Shown here: in pieces, positions 61,048 to 64,000 of the stretch
How the letters are laid out: every line of letters starts with the position of its first letter
Position numbering within the stretch: position 1 is the stretch's first letter
From: Phenylobacterium montanum
GTDB lineage: Bacteria > Pseudomonadota > Alphaproteobacteria > Caulobacterales > Caulobacteraceae
DNA: 64,000 bases
NCBI RefSeq assembly: GCF_018135625.1
Contig: NZ_CP073078.1
Location: 4,186,501 to 4,250,500 of the forward strand
Direction of reading: 5' to 3'
Notes under the pieces: model-generated
Database searches by the model: none
What the model was told of the DNA's origin: nothing
Seen by the model: the letters and a program-made list of their open reading frames with translations, nothing else
Program-made: the position numbers and the translations under genes

Positions 61048-61713
61048 TTGACCCAATTCGATCTGACGACATTCTTCGGGCGGCTGAAAGCCTATCTCGA
61101 CTACCTGTGGACCGACCATGCCTGGCTGCGCCTGGGCTTCATGAACGACCACTGGGTCAGCGACGAGCTGGTGCGCGCCAACCAGCCCTGGCCGTTCCAG
61201 CTGAAGCTGTGGAAGAAGCGCGGGATCAAGACCGTGATCAACCTGCGCGGCGGGTTCGACACCTCGACCCACGCGCTGGAGCGCGACGCCTGCGAGCGGC
61301 TGGGCATGACCATGGTCGACTTCGTGGTCACCTCGCGCGAGGTCCCTTCGCGGGCGCGGGTCCTGGGCGCGCGGCAGATGTTCGACACCATCGAGTACCC
61401 GGCCCTGATTCACTGCAAGTCCGGCGCGGACCGGGCCGGGATCATGAGCGTGCTCTACGCCCACTTTCGCCTGGGCCAGCCGATCCGCGAGGCCATGGCC
61501 CAGCTCTCGCCCAAGTACCTGCATGTGAAGGCCGGCCTGACCGGGGTGCTGGACTATGTGTTCGAGCGCTACCTGGCCGAGGGCGAACCGAAGGGCCAAA
61601 GCTTCCTGCAGTGGGTCGAAAGCGACGCCTACGATCCGGTCGCGATCAAGAAGGACTTCCGCGCCAACTGGTGGGGGACGCTGCTGACGGAGAAGCTGGC
61701 GCGGCGGGAGTAG
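61048..61713 (+). CDS. Cys-based protein phosphatase (dual-specificity/PTP-like)
   Basis: 221 residues from TTG 61048. The C-x5-R signature HCKSGADRAG has its Cys at about residue 123; the general acid would be in the upstream loop DFVVTSREV. FQLKLWKKRGIKTVINLRGG matches the DSP/PTP-like family of bacterial and eukaryotic inositol or tyrosine phosphatases. TTG 61048 has no ribosome binding site; an in-frame ATT at 61018 follows AGAGGGG by 6 bases and would add TNPTPAQQVL, so the true start may be non-canonical (see findings). It diverges from msbA by about 90 bases. Confidence 0.78.
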   Translation: MTQFDLTTFFGRLKAYLDYLWTDHAWLRLGFMNDHWVSDELVRANQPWPFQLKLWKKRGIKTVINLRGGFDTSTHALERDACERLGMTMVDFVVTSREVPSRARVLGARQMFDTIEYPALIHCKSGADRAGIMSVLYAHFRLGQPIREAMAQLSPKYLHVKAGLTGVLDYVFERYLAEGEPKGQSFLQWVESDAYDPVAIKKDFRANWWGTLLTEKLARRE

Positions 61714-61735
61714 GGCGCCCCTCGCCCCTCGCCCC

Positions 61736-61981
61736 TCAGTGCGGCTGGCTCTCGTCGTGGTGTTCGTCGGGGTCCAGCAGCTTGTGGGCGTGGATGATGA
61801 AATAGCGGGTCAGGGCGTTGTCGACGGTGGCCTGGGCCTTGGACTTCCAGGCGGCGAAGGCCTCGGCGTAGTTGGGATAGGCGCCGACGAAGTCGACCTT
61901 CTTCAGGTCGCGGAACTGATATTCCCCTACGCCGGTCAATTCGCCGCCGATGACGAGGTGAAGCAGCTGGCGATCGGGCAT
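61736..61981 (-). CDS. DUF4170 domain protein
   Basis: 81 residues that match the alphaproteobacterial DUF4170 family: LLHLVIGGELTGVGEYQFRDLKKVDFVGAYPNYAEAFAAWKSKAQATVDNALTRYFIIH, then a His/Asp/Glu-rich tail. Function is unknown in the family. It follows cysQ on the same strand with a 10-base gap and ends 22 bases from the convergent phosphatase gene. Confidence 0.9.
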   Translation of the reverse strand: MPDRQLLHLVIGGELTGVGEYQFRDLKKVDFVGAYPNYAEAFAAWKSKAQATVDNALTRYFIIHAHKLLDPDEHHDESQPH

Positions 61982-61991
61982 AGTCGGCCTT

Positions 61992-62795
61992 TCAGGGTGA
62001 ATTTGGCAGATCGATATGCCTGACGCGGCGTAAGATCAACTCGTGCAGGCTTGGGCCGGCGACGACTAGGCTGGGGACCTTGGGCGAGGGGCGATTGAAG
62101 GCGAAATCGCGGCCCTTGTGATCGCTGACCGCGCAGCCGGCCTCGCGGGCGATCAGGCCGGCCGCGGCCAGATCCCACTCGGCCTTGGACGACAGCGCCA
62201 GGGTGGCGTCGAACTCGGCCGAGGCCACCGAGCAGATGCGGTAGGCGACCGAGTTGCGGCTCTCGATCCGCATCTGCGGCCACGGCTCCGCCCAGGCCGG
62301 ATGGCGCATCATCGGGGCGTCGGCCAGCATGGCGCAGTCGGCGATCGCCTCGCGGTCGCCGCAGGCCAGGGGCAAGCCGTTCATCGCCGCACCCTCGCCG
62401 GCTATCGCCTGGTAGATCTCATCGCGGTCCGGGGCGAACACCACCCCTGCCAGCGACCGGCCGTCCTCGACCACGGCGATCGAGACCGCCCACCAGGGCC
62501 GGTGCTTGACGAAGGCGCGGGTGCCGTCGATCGGATCGACCACAAACACCCGACGGCGTTCCAGTCGCGCCGGATCGTCCGCCGTCTCTTCCGAGAGCCA
62601 GCCATAGTCCGGCCGGGCGCGGGCCAGGGTGTCGCGCAGCAAGGTGTCGACGGCCAGGTCGGCGTTGCTGACCGGTGTCTTGTCGGCCTTGTAGGTGGTG
62701 GTCAGGCCGGCGGCCCGCAGAGTCAGGGCCACGGCGCCGGCGGCGCGCGCGGCTTCGGTGATCAGGTCGAGGTCGGCCTGGGCGTTCGCTGTCAT
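61992..62795 (-). CDS. cysQ: 3'(2'),5'-bisphosphate nucleotidase CysQ/inositol monophosphatase family
   Basis: 267 residues, Mg/Li-sensitive phosphatase. Metal motifs: Glu in WLSEETADDP, DPIDGTRAF, and AEWDLAAAGLIAREAG. CysQ-type hydrolysis of PAP is most likely given the location beside pmbA and DUF4170 in alphaproteobacteria; inositol monophosphatase activity is the alternative. The ATG overlaps the pmbA stop (ATGA). Confidence 0.88.
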   Translation of the reverse strand: MTANAQADLDLITEAARAAGAVALTLRAAGLTTTYKADKTPVSNADLAVDTLLRDTLARARPDYGWLSEETADDPARLERRRVFVVDPIDGTRAFVKHRPWWAVSIAVVEDGRSLAGVVFAPDRDEIYQAIAGEGAAMNGLPLACGDREAIADCAMLADAPMMRHPAWAEPWPQMRIESRNSVAYRICSVASAEFDATLALSSKAEWDLAAAGLIAREAGCAVSDHKGRDFAFNRPSPKVPSLVVAGPSLHELILRRVRHIDLPNSP

Positions 62796-64000
62796 CGCCC
62801 CGCGATCGCCAGGGCGTCGACCAGCAGCGAAGGCGAATTGGATGCGCCGCGGATCTCGAGGTCCGAGCCGGCCACCAGCCTCTGATAGATGTCGACCAGG
62901 TTGCCGGCCACGGTGATCTCGGTGACCGGATAGGCCATCTCGCCCTTCTCGAACCAGAAGCCGGACACCCCGACCGACCAGTCGCCGGTGTGCGGATTGA
63001 GCGACGGGCCGAACATGGAGGTGACCAAGAGGCCCTCGCCGGCGTCGCGCATCAGCCCGGCCTGGTCCAGGGTTCCGGGCCGGACGGTCAGGTTGGTGGT
63101 CGAAACCCCGGGCGACCCGGCCAGGCCGCGAGAGGCGTGGCCGGTGGTCGTAAGACCCAGCTGCTTCGCCGAGCTGCAGTTTAGGAGCCAGGTGGTCAGG
63201 ACCCCGTCGTCGATCAGGTTGCGGGCGTGGTTGGCCACGCCCTCGTCGTCGAAGGGGCTGGAGCCCAGGCCGCGCCGGCGATGGGGATCCTCGGCGACCA
63301 CGAAGCCGGCGGGAAAGATCTGCTCGCCCAGCCTGTCCTTCAGGAACGAGGCGCCGCGGGCGATGGCTGGGCCGGCTATGGCCCCCAGCATCGGTCCGAT
63401 CAGCGACATGGCCAGGCGGTTTTCGAAGATCACGGGGGCAGTGGTCGAGGCGATCTTGCGCGCGCCCAGACGGCTGACCGCCCGCTTGCCCGCCTCGGCG
63501 CCGATGGCCTCGGGGGTGGGCAGGTCGGCCTGCCATCGCTGGCTGCGCCCCTCGCCGCCGCGCTCCATGCCGTTTTCGTCGCCGGCCACGACCGAAGCCG
63601 AGATCGAGAAACCGGAGGCCGCGTGCGGACCGGAGAAACCGTTGCTGGTGACCAGCCGCCAGGCCGAGCTGGACCAGCCGGCCGAACCGCCCTCGCTGTT
63701 GGTCACGCCCGGGGTGGCCAGGGCTGTGCTCTCGGCCGCGAGGGCCTGATCCTCCAACTCGGCGGCGGTGGGCTCGGTAGGGTCGAACAGGTCCAGTTCG
63801 GGCCAGGGGCCGCGGGAGAGGATCTCCGACGGCGCGAGGCCGGCATAGGGCTCCTCGGGCGCCAGCCGGGCCATGGCCACGGCGCGCTCGACCAGCCGCG
63901 CGCGGGCGGCGGCCGAGAGGTCCGAGCCGGACACGCTGGCCTGGCGCTTGCCGATGAAGACGCGCAGGCCCAGGTCGCGCGCCTCCTCGCGCTCGACCTC
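62792..64000 (-). CDS. pmbA: PmbA/TldD family metalloprotease, N-terminus beyond the window
   Basis: At least 402 residues; the frame is open through the right edge, and the upstream bases still read as PmbA sequence (FIGKRQASVSG), so the 5' end is missing. The catalytic HExxxH-like helix of TldD is not present, as is usual for PmbA subunits. The segments GFSGPHAASGFS, NRLAMSLIGPMLGAIAGPAIARG, FDDEGVANHARNLIDDGVLTTWLLNCSSAKQLGL and the C-terminal MFGPSLNPHTGDWSVGVSGFWFEKGEMAYPV are TldD/PmbA hallmarks. With TldD it matures microcin B17 or degrades CcdA-type peptides in known systems. Confidence 0.93.
   Translation of the reverse strand, partial: EVEREEARDLGLRVFIGKRQASVSGSDLSAAARARLVERAVAMARLAPEEPYAGLAPSEILSRGPWPELDLFDPTEPTAAELEDQALAAESTALATPGVTNSEGGSAGWSSSAWRLVTSNGFSGPHAASGFSISASVVAGDENGMERGGEGRSQRWQADLPTPEAIGAEAGKRAVSRLGARKIASTTAPVIFENRLAMSLIGPMLGAIAGPAIARGASFLKDRLGEQIFPAGFVVAEDPHRRRGLGSSPFDDEGVANHARNLIDDGVLTTWLLNCSSAKQLGLTTTGHASRGLAGSPGVSTTNLTVRPGTLDQAGLMRDAGEGLLVTSMFGPSLNPHTGDWSVGVSGFWFEKGEMAYPVTEITVAGNLVDIYQRLVAGSDLEIRGASNSPSLLVDALAIAGR

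Overview
The window is high-GC, densely packed bacterial DNA. TTG and GTG starts and ATGA/TTGA-type stop-start overlaps are frequent. Gene content and order point to an alphaproteobacterium, most likely Caulobacterales (Phenylobacterium- or Caulobacter-like): bolA/J-domain/cobS neighbourhood, FdsGBAD formate dehydrogenase, DUF4170, TonB-dependent receptors, and several families of GC-rich dispersed palindromic repeats. This taxonomic call is inference from composition and gene order. I see no rRNA, tRNA, CRISPR array or prophage.

Layout. 1-2313: yebC (cut by the window edge), thiD, a frameshifted nucleotidyltransferase gene and a small acidic ORF. 2314-6970: a three-gene operon for a thiamine-diphosphate 2-oxoacid:acceptor oxidoreductase with a GltD-like FAD/Fe-S electron-transfer partner. 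7016-9894: a C69 Ntn-type hydrolase, a GntR/FCD regulator and a glutathione transferase. 10283-15718: a tightly coupled TonB receptor - MFS transporter - RutA-like flavin monooxygenase - RutB-like amidohydrolase operon, the best candidate here for an undescribed uptake and ring-opening pathway. 15709-21956: SDR, P1-family peptidase, YgfZ, a glycosyltransferase 9, a dihydroorotase, and an AraC/VOC/small-membrane-protein operon. 21963-22500: a small GIY-YIG gene enclosed by a pair of inverted repeats.

22703-29841: an orphan membrane protein, then (minus strand) a run of ArsR, SRPBCC and FdhD followed by the NAD-dependent molybdenum formate dehydrogenase FdsG-B-A-D. 30039-36675: small NTPase, SDR, cobS, J-domain protein and bolA, a vapBC toxin-antitoxin pair with a clear palindromic operator, a CNNM/CorC-type membrane protein, and aroB. 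36672-45995: aroK, an exported alanine-rich protein of unknown function, a XerC/D recombinase, aldo/keto reductase, accA, threonine aldolase-like enzyme, epoxide hydrolase, an XRE regulator/membrane protein pair with two operators, and a TetR regulator. 46079-53745: carotenoid oxygenase, xseA, and an envelope/c-di-GMP set (cupredoxin-like periplasmic protein, HAMP-GGDEF-EAL protein, porin-like protein). 53805-64000: purD, an APH-like kinase, then a minus-strand lipid A/Kdo block (msbA, DUF374 acyltransferase, waaA, lpxK), and the pmbA - cysQ - DUF4170 set facing a dual-specificity-like phosphatase.

How it fits together. Most of the window is core metabolism (thiamine, pyrimidine, purine, shikimate, fatty acid and LPS synthesis). 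The accessory parts are the RutA/RutB-like operon, the oxoacid oxidoreductase operon, the formate dehydrogenase operon, the c-di-GMP/envelope set, and small self-regulated cassettes (vapBC, XRE/membrane, TetR/carotenoid oxygenase, AraC/VOC). Functions are assigned from motifs read by eye; no database search was run.
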